A stretch of 25,983 nt of DNA. Source: Pseudomonadota bacterium. GTDB lineage: Bacteria; Pseudomonadota; Alphaproteobacteria; Azospirillales; Azospirillaceae. A program made the translations under genes and the position numbers. The stretch spans positions 1 to 25,983 of the forward strand of contig JAEZID010000284.1 in assembly GCA_023416195.1 (NCBI GenBank). Direction: 5' to 3'. Positions 17,451-24,949 of this stretch are shown here, one piece after another. Position 1 is the first letter of the stretch, and each line of letters opens with the position of its first letter. The notes below the pieces were generated by a model. It saw nothing but the letters and a program-made list of their open reading frames with translations, had not been told where the DNA came from and did not search any database.

Positions 17451-17470
17451 GTTTAATCGGCCGATCAAAC
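17451..17470. promoter_or_regulatory. 20-bp near-perfect palindrome upstream of the unknown operon
   Basis: GTTTAATCGG and CCGATCAAAC are inverted repeats with one mismatch (A versus G in the left arm) and no spacer. It lies 31 bp upstream of the operon start, in the divergent gap with the AsmA-family gene. Its size and symmetry fit a repressor operator. The binding protein is unknown. Confidence 0.5.
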
Positions 17471-17608
17471 CGTCATTGCTTCAATTTTTCGTTAAATTAC
17501 GTACACAAGCGATGTGTTGCCCCCTCGGACGACCCATTGGGGGTAGCGCGCCACACCAATGCCCTCTTGCCCGTTAATTAGCCGGGCATGGAGAGGAGGG
17601 CGCGGCGC

Positions 17609-19612
17609 ATGGCCGTGTTGAAATGGATCGGCCTCGGGCTTCTGGGGCTTGTCGTGGTGGTGGTGGCGGGCGTGGGCATCGCGCTGGCCGTGTTCGACTG
17701 GAACGACGCGCGCGGCTTCATCGCGCGGCAGGCGACCAAGGCGCTGAACCGCGAGGTCGCCATCGACGGCGACCTGAAGGTCGGGCTCGGCGACCCGATC
17801 CGCATCCATGTCGAAGGGCTGCGCGTCGCCAACACCGACTGGAGCGACGAGAAGACCATGGCGGAGCTGAAGGCGCTGGACGCGCAGCTTCGCCTTTGGC
17901 CGTTGCTGCGCGGCGACTACGAATTCCCGGAGATCCGCCTGTCCGCGCCGAAGCTGGTGCTGGAAAAGAACAAGGACGGCGAGCCGAATTGGAACTTCGG
18001 CGGCCCGGACCCGCGCAAGGAGGCCGCCAAGGAAACCGTGAAGCCGGAAAATCGCGGCGATATTCCGATCATCGAAAGCCTGGTGGTCGAGGACGGCCGC
18101 CTCCGCTACCGCGACCCGACCAGCCAGATCGACATCGACAGCGGCATCAGCACCGCCGTCGGCGGTAACGGGGAGGATCAGGTCAAGCTGGACGGCAAAG
18201 GCAACTTCGCCGGCAAGCCCTTCACGCTGCTGGCCGAAGGCGGTTCGCTGCAATATCTGCGCGACGATCCCAAACCCTACCCGCTGAAGGTGCAGACCGC
18301 CGTCGGCAAGACGAAAGGCAAGATCGAAGGCTCCATCGCCGAGCCGGTGAAGCTGGCGGGCGTGGACCTGTCCGTGGAACTCAGCGGCGACGATCTGGCC
18401 GACGTGTTCCCGATCCTCGGCATTCCCACGCCGAAGACCCGGCCCTACAGCCTCGCCGGCCATCTGGGGCGGGAGGGGGCGGTGTGGCGCTTCGACGGCA
18501 TGAAGGGCAAGGTCGGGGAAAGCGACCTGTCCGGCACCGTGGCCGTGGACACCGGCGGCGAGCGGCCGAAGATCACCGCCGACCTGACCTCCAAGCGGCT
18601 GGCGGCGGTGGACATGGCGGGCTTCGTCGGCGCCGCGCCGGAGGGCAAGGGCCACTACCCGACCAAGGGACCGGATCGCATCCTGCCCGCCACCGCCATC
18701 CCGACCGAGAAACTGCGCAACGCCGACATGGACGTGAAGTTCCGGGGCGAACGGGTGGAGGCGCCCTTCTCGCCGCTGGACGACATCAACGCGCACTTCA
18801 AGCTGGAAAACGGCAAGCTGACCGCCGACCCGCTGGCGCTGGGCGTCGGCGGCGGACGGGTGGCCGGCACCACGGTGCTGGACGGCAGCCAGAAGGTCCC
18901 GAGCCTGCGCGCGAACCTGGAGGTGCGGCAGGTCAAGCTCGCCCAGCTGTTCCGCGAGACCGCCTTCGCCAAGGAGATGGGCGGCACGGCCGCCGGGCGC
19001 ATCCAACTGACCGGCCGGGGCGCGACGGTGGCGGACATCCTGGCCTCGGCCGACGGCAAGCTCGGCGTCGCGGTGGACGGCGGGCGCATCACCAGCCTCG
19101 CCGTCAAGGGGCTGAAGACGAACATCCTGGAAACGCTGGGGGTCGTCCTATCGGGCGACAAGCCGCTGCCCTTCAACTGCATGGTCGCCGACCTGGGCGT
19201 CGAGAAGGGTGTGGTGCGGACCAACGCGCTGGTGCTCGACACGCCGGAAACGGTGGTGACCGGCGACGGCACCATCGACCTGCGGAACGAGGCGATGAAC
19301 ATGCGCGTGCTGGGCCGGGCGAAGAAGCCGCAGGTCTTCGCGACCCATGTGCCCGTGAACGTGCGCGGCACGCTGGGCGAGCCGGACATCGGCGTCGAGG
19401 CCGGGGAATCCGTGGCGCGCGGCGCGGCGGCGGTGGCCCTGGGCGCCCTGCTGACCCCGCTCGCCGGCGTGCTGCCCTTTCTCGACCCCGGTTCCGACGA
19501 GCAGCCGCATTGCGGCCAGCTGATCGACAACGCCCGCTCGCCGGCCAAGTCGAACAGCAACGCCGGCGGTTCCGGAAACGGCGGGAAGCCGCCGTCCGGC
19601 ACGTCGCGGTGA
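17609..19612 (+). CDS. AsmA-family protein
   Basis: This 667-residue envelope protein is anchored by one N-terminal helix (about 4-28). The AsmA signature follows: VFDWNDARGFIARQATKALNREVAIDGDL and the strand LRLWPLLRGDYEFPEIRLSAPKLVLEKNKDGEPNWNF (both in short segments). The C-terminal AsmA_2-like half has repeated beta strands such as AAGRIQLTGRGATVADILAS, and ends in HCGQLIDN plus a Ser/Gly/Asn-rich tail. AsmA-like proteins form periplasmic beta grooves linked to lipid transport and outer-membrane assembly. ATG 17609 is chosen for AGGAGG nine bases before it; ATG 17588 is the longer alternative and lacks a ribosome-binding site. It converges on the toxin gene with 6 bp between stops. Confidence 0.9.
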   Translation: MAVLKWIGLGLLGLVVVVVAGVGIALAVFDWNDARGFIARQATKALNREVAIDGDLKVGLGDPIRIHVEGLRVANTDWSDEKTMAELKALDAQLRLWPLLRGDYEFPEIRLSAPKLVLEKNKDGEPNWNFGGPDPRKEAAKETVKPENRGDIPIIESLVVEDGRLRYRDPTSQIDIDSGISTAVGGNGEDQVKLDGKGNFAGKPFTLLAEGGSLQYLRDDPKPYPLKVQTAVGKTKGKIEGSIAEPVKLAGVDLSVELSGDDLADVFPILGIPTPKTRPYSLAGHLGREGAVWRFDGMKGKVGESDLSGTVAVDTGGERPKITADLTSKRLAAVDMAGFVGAAPEGKGHYPTKGPDRILPATAIPTEKLRNADMDVKFRGERVEAPFSPLDDINAHFKLENGKLTADPLALGVGGGRVAGTTVLDGSQKVPSLRANLEVRQVKLAQLFRETAFAKEMGGTAAGRIQLTGRGATVADILASADGKLGVAVDGGRITSLAVKGLKTNILETLGVVLSGDKPLPFNCMVADLGVEKGVVRTNALVLDTPETVVTGDGTIDLRNEAMNMRVLGRAKKPQVFATHVPVNVRGTLGEPDIGVEAGESVARGAAAVALGALLTPLAGVLPFLDPGSDEQPHCGQLIDNARSPAKSNSNAGGSGNGGKPPSGTSR

Positions 19613-19618
19613 GCGGTT

Positions 19619-20026
19619 CTACTGGCGGGCGTCCTGCCGCGCGAGCGGACCGTTCCAGCCGAGGATCTTGCGGTCGGACGTGATGAGCAGGGCGTTGGTG
19701 ATCAGCGCGGTCGCCGTGATGATGCGATCGGCCGGGTCCGGGTGAAAGTCGTCGAGCAACACCGAGGCGACGCCGATCTCGCCCGTCATCGGCCGTTCCA
19801 GGATCCCGTGACCGAGAACCTTCTCGCGCCAGAGGCCAGGAGAGATATCGATCGTGATCTTTCCCCGGGTCGCGAGCATCGCCACTTCCCAGAAGGAAAA
19901 GGCGGAAACGAACAAGGCGTTTCGGGACAGCGCCTCGTCGGCAAGACCGCGTGCCGTCGGTCCGAGGGCTTCGCTGGTTTCGAGCAGCCAGATCAGCGAT
20001 TGGGTGTCGAGGACGACCGAACTCAC
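19619..20026 (-). CDS. VapC-like PIN-domain ribonuclease toxin
   Basis: This 135-residue PIN-domain protein carries the four-acid pattern: Asp7 in VVLDTQSLIWLL, Glu47 in SFWEVAML, Asp97/Asp100 in HPDPADRIITATA, and Asp118 in LLITSDRKIL. Family members cut tRNA or rRNA when free of antitoxin. The chosen start is GTG 20026, whose GTGA overlaps the antitoxin stop by 4 bp, a typical toxin-antitoxin translational coupling. A GTG at 20041 would add five residues. All acidic residues are present, so it is probably active. Confidence 0.88.
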   Translation of the reverse strand: MSSVVLDTQSLIWLLETSEALGPTARGLADEALSRNALFVSAFSFWEVAMLATRGKITIDISPGLWREKVLGHGILERPMTGEIGVASVLLDDFHPDPADRIITATALITNALLITSDRKILGWNGPLARQDARQ

Positions 20027-20253
20027 GTCATCGCGTCCCACTCGGCATCCAGAGGCTCATCCAGGTCGCCGAGGATCGTGATGTGTCCCTTCATGGCCCC
20101 ATAGAGGGTCTTCGGGCGCCGCCGCATCGGCACGACCTGCGCGATCGGTTCCCCGTCCTGCGTCAGCACGATCGGTTCCCCGGTCTTCTCCGCCTCTTCG
20201 ATGAGGCGCAGAAAGTCGTGCTGAAGATCGGAGACTTTCACCGTGTGGGTCAT
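20023..20253 (-). CDS. Phd/YefM-type antitoxin
   Basis: This 76-residue protein begins MTHTVKVSDLQHDFLRLIEEAEKTGEPIVLTQDGEPIAQVVP (read in parts), the canonical Phd/YefM DNA-binding fold. A C-terminal arm LYGAMKGHITILGDLDEPLD follows, the segment that wraps the PIN toxin. It precedes the toxin and overlaps it by 4 bp. Antitoxins of this type repress their own operon, so the 92-bp gap upstream (20254-20345) should hold the promoter, though I see no clear palindrome. An in-frame ATG at 20280 is an alternative start. Confidence 0.87.
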   Translation of the reverse strand: MTHTVKVSDLQHDFLRLIEEAEKTGEPIVLTQDGEPIAQVVPMRRRPKTLYGAMKGHITILGDLDEPLDAEWDAMT

Positions 20254-20345
20254 GGCTGCAAGCTTTGCCGCGTTGGGGATGAGCATAGAGTATGGCCGTC
20301 GGTGAATGCGGGGGCAAGGCGCCCCCGCGCGCACCGTTTTTACGC

Positions 20346-21194
20346 TCACCTCTCCCAGGCGCGGACCGTCTGGCGCTGCTCGCCCAGGCCGTCGATGCCG
20401 AGGCGCATGGTCTGGCCGGGTTGCAGCCACGGGTGCGGCTTGCGGCCCAGCGCCACGCCCTGCGGGGTGCCGGTGGCGATGACGTCGCCGGGCAGCAGGG
20501 TCATGAAGCGGCTGATGTAGGACACCACCTCGGCCACGCCGAAGATCATGTCGGCGGTGTTGCTGTCCTGCATGGGCTGGCCGTCCACCTCCAGCCACAG
20601 GCGCAGGCTCTGCGGATCCGGCACCTCGTCGCGGGTGACCAGCCAGGGGCCGAGCGGGCAGAAGCTGTCGGCGCTCTTGCCCTTCACCCACTGGCCGGTG
20701 CTCTCGATCTGGAAGGCGCGCTCCGACACGTCGTTGACGACGCAGTAGCCGGCGATGTGGTCGAACGCGTCGGCCTGATCGACGTAGCGGGCGGTGCGCC
20801 CGATGACCACGCCCAGCTCGACCTCCCAGTCCAGCTTGGTGGAGTCGCGCGGCGCAATCACCGGGTCGTCGGGGCCGCCGATGGAGGTGGTCGCCTTCAT
20901 GAACAGGACCGGCTCCGCCGGTTCCGCCATGCCGGATTCGGCGGCGTGGGCGCGGTAGTTCAGGCCGACGCACACGACCTTGGACACGCCGGCCACGCAC
21001 GGGCCGATGCGCGTGCCGTCCGGCACCCGCGCCAGACGCTCGACGTCCAGCGCGCGGAGCGTGGCCAGCGCCTCGTCCGACAGGGCCGCCGGGCCGACGT
21101 CGTGGATCACGCCGGACAGGTCGCGGATGGTGCCGTCCTTGTCCAGAAGGCCGGGACGCTCGTGGCCCGGCGGGCCGTAACGCAGAAGCTTCAT
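20346..21194 (-). CDS. Fumarylacetoacetate hydrolase (FAH)-family enzyme
   Basis: This 282-residue FAH-family protein acts on C-C bonds or tautomers of 2-oxo acids with a divalent metal. Metal ligands are Glu124 and Glu126 in DWEVELGVVIG and Asp155 in YCVVNDVSERAFQ. The family segments VGLNYRAHAAESGM (77-90) and GDVIATGTPQGV (236-247) are present. The N-terminus MKLLRYGPPGHERPGLLD is typical of the subgroup often labelled ureidoglycolate lyase or 2,4-diketo-3-deoxy-fuconate hydrolase. Neighbours do not settle the substrate. GGAAGGG stands 8 nt before the ATG. It is divergent from the small membrane protein gene. Confidence 0.88.
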   Translation of the reverse strand: MKLLRYGPPGHERPGLLDKDGTIRDLSGVIHDVGPAALSDEALATLRALDVERLARVPDGTRIGPCVAGVSKVVCVGLNYRAHAAESGMAEPAEPVLFMKATTSIGGPDDPVIAPRDSTKLDWEVELGVVIGRTARYVDQADAFDHIAGYCVVNDVSERAFQIESTGQWVKGKSADSFCPLGPWLVTRDEVPDPQSLRLWLEVDGQPMQDSNTADMIFGVAEVVSYISRFMTLLPGDVIATGTPQGVALGRKPHPWLQPGQTMRLGIDGLGEQRQTVRAWER

Positions 21195-21480
21195 GTGGCT
21201 AACCCTTCCCGCCCCGGTGGCTGAGGCCTGCCTCTCCCCAGGGATTTTTGGTTTCGACGGCGGACGATAAGGCGATGGTCCGCAGCCCGTCCGTCTGGTG
21301 TACCTTTTTTCGAGGGCAGGGGAAACCGGACGGGAGGCGGACAGGCCGCTGCGAACCGCAGCCTGTGCAAAAAGGGAGACCGACGCTCCACGGAGGGGGC
21401 ACCGGTGGGGAGGGTCCCTGTTCTCCGTGGCGGATCGCCCCCATATGGCGTGGTCCACTCGAGAAGGCACCGCCCGCCCG
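21195..21480. other. Divergent intergenic region with structured leader
   Basis: This 286-bp gap has two inverted repeats. ACAGGC/GCCTGT (21341-21346 with 21361-21366) encloses a TGCG-AAC-CGCA stem, and CCACGGAG/CTCCGTGG pairs 21388-21395 with 21423-21430. Both would lie in the leader of the downstream small membrane protein. In-frame alternative starts at 21298 (GTG) and 21445 (ATG) mean part of it could be coding, but the upstream peptide looks unlike protein. Confidence 0.4.
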
Positions 21481-21768
21481 ATGACGTTCTCCGCCCGAGC
21501 CCGAACCCTGTCCTTCGCCCGCGTCCGGCAACTGGCGCTGATCGGCATGGGCTGGACGATCATCGGCCTGGGCGCGCTGATGTCGCCGCTTCCGGGGCCG
21601 TTCGGGCTGCCGGTGGCGATCGTCGGCGGCATCATCCTGCTGCGCAATTCCCCCAGCGCCCGCCGCCGGTTCGTGCGCCTGAAGCGCCGTTTCCCCCGCC
21701 TTTTCCAACCGGTCGAGCGCATCCTCCAGAAGCTGCGGAAGCGGAGCAGGGCCGTCAACGGAAACTGA
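21481..21768 (+). CDS. Small two-helix membrane protein, unknown function
   Basis: This 95-residue protein has two membrane helices (about 17-34 and 42-56) around the turn SPLPGPFGLP, then a very basic tail (RRRFVRLKRRFPR...LRKRSR). The layout recalls PGPGW-type small transmembrane proteins, with the PGPGW motif altered to PGPFG. The positive-inside rule places the tail in the cytoplasm. ATG 21481 is adopted as the start nearest helix 1; ATG 21445 is possible, and neither has a strong ribosome-binding site. Function unknown. Confidence 0.65.
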   Translation: MTFSARARTLSFARVRQLALIGMGWTIIGLGALMSPLPGPFGLPVAIVGGIILLRNSPSARRRFVRLKRRFPRLFQPVERILQKLRKRSRAVNGN

Positions 21769-21841
21769 CCGCGCCCGCCGGGGCTGGACAGCCGTTCGCG
21801 GCTGCGGCAATCCTGTCCGCTTCTGTGGACTGGAGGCTGTG

Positions 21842-23005
21842 GTGAAGTCCGGCAACGCGATCCTGTCGAGCTACGGAACAACGATTTTCGAGGTGATGTC
21901 CCGCCTGTCCGAGGAGCATGGGGCGATCAACCTCGGCCAAGGTTTTCCCGACGACCGGGGACCGGCCGACGTGCTGGAGGCGGCGTCCAGGGCGCTGCTG
22001 GAGGGGTGGAACCAGTATCCCTCGATGATGGGCACGCCGGAGCTGCGGCAGGCGCTGGCCGACCACGGCAAACGTTTCTACGGCCTGGACATCGACTGGA
22101 AGACGGAGGTGATGGTGACCTCCGGCGCCACCGAGGCGCTGACCGCCTGCCTGCTCGGCCTTATCAATCCGGGCGACGAGGTGGTGCTGTTCCAGCCCAT
22201 GTACGACAGCTATCTGCCCATCGTCCGGCTGGCCGGCGGCGTGCCGCGATTCGTCAGCCTGAAGGCCCCGGACTGGAGCTTCACCCGCGCCGACCTTGAG
22301 GTGGCCTTCTCGCCCAAGACCAAGCTGGTGCTCATCAACGATCCGCTGAACCCGGCGGCCAAGGTGTTCTCGCGCGCCGAGCTGGAGCTGATCGCGGAGT
22401 TCGTGCAGCGGTTCGACGCGTTGGCCGTCTGCGACGAGGTGTACGAGCACATCGTCTTCGACGGGCGCCCGCACATCCCGCTGATGACGCTGCCGGGGAT
22501 GCGCGACCGCTGCCTGAAGATCGGTTCGGCGGGGAAGACCTTCTCGCTGACCGGCTGGAAGGTCGGCTACGTCACCGCCGCCCCGCACCTGTTGCAGCCG
22601 GTCGCCAAGGCGCACCAGTACATCACCTTCACCACCGCGCCGAACCTCCAGGCCGCCGTCGCCTACGGGCTGAACAAGGAGGACGCCTATTTCACCGGCC
22701 TCGCCTCGGGCTTGCAAGCCAAGCGCGACCGGTTGGCCGAGGGGCTGCGGGCGGTCGGATTCGACGTGCTGCCCTCGGCCGGGACCTACTTCGTGGTGGC
22801 CGACGTGTCGCCCTTCGGATTCGACGGCGACGACCAGGACTTCTGCCGCAAGCTGACCGCCGAAGCCGGGGTGACCGCGATTCCCGTCAGCGCCTTCTTC
22901 GTCCAGGACGCGCCAAGGAGCTGCATCCGCTTCTGTTTTTCCAAGAAGGACGCGATCCTCGACGCGGCGGTTGAGCGGCTGAAGGCGCACTTCGCGCAGA
23001 GCTGA
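21842..23005 (+). CDS. Class I/II pyridoxal-phosphate aminotransferase (methionine/kynurenine aminotransferase-like)
   Basis: This 387-residue fold-type I aminotransferase has INLGQGFPDD near the N-terminus (substrate loop), VTSGATEAL at 92-100, Asp198 in VCDEVYEHIVFDG (PLP ring), and the Schiff-base Lys232 in GSAGKTFSLTGWKVGY. These features place it with YbdL-like methionine and kynurenine aminotransferases. The usual NPxNPTG motif reads NDPLNPAAK here, with Thr-Gly replaced by Ala-Ala. GTG 21842 is chosen because GGAGG at 21832-21836 is 5 nt away; a GTG at 21839 is too close. The amino donor cannot be fixed from sequence. Confidence 0.88.
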   Translation: MKSGNAILSSYGTTIFEVMSRLSEEHGAINLGQGFPDDRGPADVLEAASRALLEGWNQYPSMMGTPELRQALADHGKRFYGLDIDWKTEVMVTSGATEALTACLLGLINPGDEVVLFQPMYDSYLPIVRLAGGVPRFVSLKAPDWSFTRADLEVAFSPKTKLVLINDPLNPAAKVFSRAELELIAEFVQRFDALAVCDEVYEHIVFDGRPHIPLMTLPGMRDRCLKIGSAGKTFSLTGWKVGYVTAAPHLLQPVAKAHQYITFTTAPNLQAAVAYGLNKEDAYFTGLASGLQAKRDRLAEGLRAVGFDVLPSAGTYFVVADVSPFGFDGDDQDFCRKLTAEAGVTAIPVSAFFVQDAPRSCIRFCFSKKDAILDAAVERLKAHFAQS

Positions 23006-23087
23006 CCGTCTGCGGCAATTTGGCAACGAACGATTGGAAGTGAGTCCCCAAGGAAGGATGCCTGTTACCCTTTTGGTTTAGCGTTGA

Positions 23088-23093
23088 TATTAT
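23088..23093 (+). promoter_or_regulatory. Candidate -10 box upstream of the histidine kinase
   Basis: TATTAT lies in the short AT-rich stretch GTTGATATTATATGG, about 70 bp before the kinase start, in otherwise GC-rich DNA. A weak TTACCC sits 17 bp upstream as a -35. GGAGG follows at 23096-23100 without a start codon at working distance. Confidence 0.35.
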
Positions 23094-23160
23094 ATGGAGG
23101 CGTCCCGGCATCGCTGTGTGTGGGCGGCCGGTGGAACGCATCGCGGGGCGGAATGAACGG

Positions 23161-24795
23161 ATGAGAGCACCGGTGTCCTTCCGATGGGGTGTGTTCGTGC
23201 TGGCCACCCTGGCGCTGGTGGTGGTGTGGGGCGGGCATGCCCAGGTGTCCCGCAGCGTGCTGGAAAGCCAGACCCGCGAGGCCACCGGGCAGGCCGAAAT
23301 CATGGTGCGCGCTTTCGAGCGGAGCACCCACCGCACGATTCACGAGGTGGACATCATCCTGCGCAGCCTCGCCCTCGACTTCGCGGAAGGCGGGTTGGAG
23401 CATGCCCGGCGGATGATCGACCGGGGGTTCTACGATCCATCCCTGATTCATCACTTCACGATCCTGAACGCGGCCGGGGAGCGGATTTTCCGCAGCGGGG
23501 GCAAGGACGGCGCGGCGGATCCCGGCGATCCGGCCATGGTCGCCTTCCACCAGGGCACCGGGAAGGACCTGATGCATATCGGGCAGCCCTTCCCCGGTTC
23601 CACGAAAGGGCGCCCGCTGATTCGGTTCAGCCGGCGGCTGAGCGGGCCGGACGGCGGCTTCGCCGGAGTCTTCGCGGCGAACATCGACCCCGACCACCTG
23701 TCCAACGTCTACAAATACACCAACATCGGGCAGAACGGCTCGGTGACCCTGATCGGGCTGGACAAGGTCATCCGCGCCCGCGGCGTGCGCCTGGGGCAGG
23801 ACGGCGACGGCATCGGGACAGCCATCCCGCATTCCCGCTTGTGGGAGGAGCTGAGCCGGTCGCTGAGCGGCGTCTACTGGCAGACCACCAAAACGGACGG
23901 GCGTCTGCGCGCCTTCGCCTACCGTGTGGTGGAAGGCTATCCGCTGGTGGTCGCGGTGGGCGTCGCGCAGGAGGACATCGAAGCGGCGGTGGCCGACCTG
24001 CGGCGCACGATGTTCGTCATCGCGCTTCTGCTCTCCGCCTCGATCGTTCTGGTGTCGGTCCTTTTGATGGTGCAGCACCGCGCGGCGGAGCAGTTGCAGG
24101 CCGCGCTGAGCGTCAACCGCGACTTTCTCGCCCGCGTCAGCCACGAACTGCGCACGCCGCTGAACGCCATCATCGGTTTTTCGGAGATCATCAAGGAACA
24201 GATCCTGGGGCCGCAGGCCGGGCCGCGCTACGCCGATTACGCCAAGGACATCCACGACTCGGGCCAGCATCTGCTGACGCTCATCAACGACATCCTGGAC
24301 CTGTCGCGCCTTCAGGCCGGCAAGCTGGCCCTGGATCTGGAACCGGTGAACGTCGCCGCGGCCATCGACTGGGCCACCCGCATCATCGCCCCGCAGGTCG
24401 ACGCCAAGCGCATCCGGATGGACATGAGCGTCCAGCCCGGCATCGGCCACGTCACCGCCGACGAGCGGGCGGTGAAGCAGATGATGCTGAACCTGCTGAG
24501 CAACGCCGTGAAGTTCACGCCGGTGGGGGGGCGCATCCTGGTGGCGGTCGCCAAAGGTTCGGGCGGGCGCTGCCACGTGCGGGTGGCGGACAACGGCATC
24601 GGCATGACGCCGGAGCAGATGCGCCAGGCCTTGATTCCCTTCGGGCAGGCCTCGGCCCTGACCACGCGGGAGGGGCAGGGGACGGGGCTGGGCCTGTGCA
24701 TCGTGAAGTCGCTGATGGACGCGCACGGCGGCAGCCTGCGCATCGACAGCCGTCCCGGAAAGGGCAGCGAGATCACCCTGGAGTTCGCCGCGTAG
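23161..24795 (+). CDS. Membrane-bound sensor histidine kinase (orphan)
   Basis: This 544-residue two-component kinase has TM1 at about 8-25, an extracytoplasmic sensor region of about 255 residues that looks like a dCache/PDC double-PAS-like domain, and TM2 at about 284-304. The HisKA domain has phospho-acceptor His328 in ARVSHELRTPLNAIIGFSE. The ATPase domain has an N box MMLNLLSNAVKFTP (441-454), G1 VADNGIGM (475-482) and G2 GTGLGLCIVKS (507-517). No HAMP or cytoplasmic PAS lies between TM2 and HisKA. No response regulator is adjacent in the window. ATG 23161 is taken; an in-frame GTG at 23116 would add 15 residues ahead of the first helix. The signal sensed is unknown. Confidence 0.9.
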   Translation: MRAPVSFRWGVFVLATLALVVVWGGHAQVSRSVLESQTREATGQAEIMVRAFERSTHRTIHEVDIILRSLALDFAEGGLEHARRMIDRGFYDPSLIHHFTILNAAGERIFRSGGKDGAADPGDPAMVAFHQGTGKDLMHIGQPFPGSTKGRPLIRFSRRLSGPDGGFAGVFAANIDPDHLSNVYKYTNIGQNGSVTLIGLDKVIRARGVRLGQDGDGIGTAIPHSRLWEELSRSLSGVYWQTTKTDGRLRAFAYRVVEGYPLVVAVGVAQEDIEAAVADLRRTMFVIALLLSASIVLVSVLLMVQHRAAEQLQAALSVNRDFLARVSHELRTPLNAIIGFSEIIKEQILGPQAGPRYADYAKDIHDSGQHLLTLINDILDLSRLQAGKLALDLEPVNVAAAIDWATRIIAPQVDAKRIRMDMSVQPGIGHVTADERAVKQMMLNLLSNAVKFTPVGGRILVAVAKGSGGRCHVRVADNGIGMTPEQMRQALIPFGQASALTTREGQGTGLGLCIVKSLMDAHGGSLRIDSRPGKGSEITLEFAA

Positions 24796-24869
24796 CCCCT
24801 TCGCCGCAACGTGCCGGCCTTTGGGAATCGCCGGGCGCCTCCGCAAAGCCATGGCGAAACGGTAAGCGC

Positions 24870-24898
24870 TTGGGCATACTCCGCGCCGGTTTTCTAAT
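24870..24898 (+). promoter_or_regulatory. Candidate sigma-70-like promoter of the alpha-2-macroglobulin gene
   Basis: TTGGGC (24870-24875) and TCTAAT (24893-24898) are separated by 17 bp and end about 50 bp before the ATG, within the 154-bp gap after the kinase. The match is moderate; no other promoter-like pair stands out there. Confidence 0.35.
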
Positions 24899-24949
24899 AC
24901 GTCGTGCCGGTTGCCGAACGCGCCGGGTGTCCGTTCCAGGGAATCTCGT

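Noticed and set aside
17453..17470. CtrA-type site (TTAA-N7-TTAA) in the unknown operon promoter
   Set aside because: The second half reads ATCA/TCAA at the wrong spacing, so the 20-bp palindrome is a better description.
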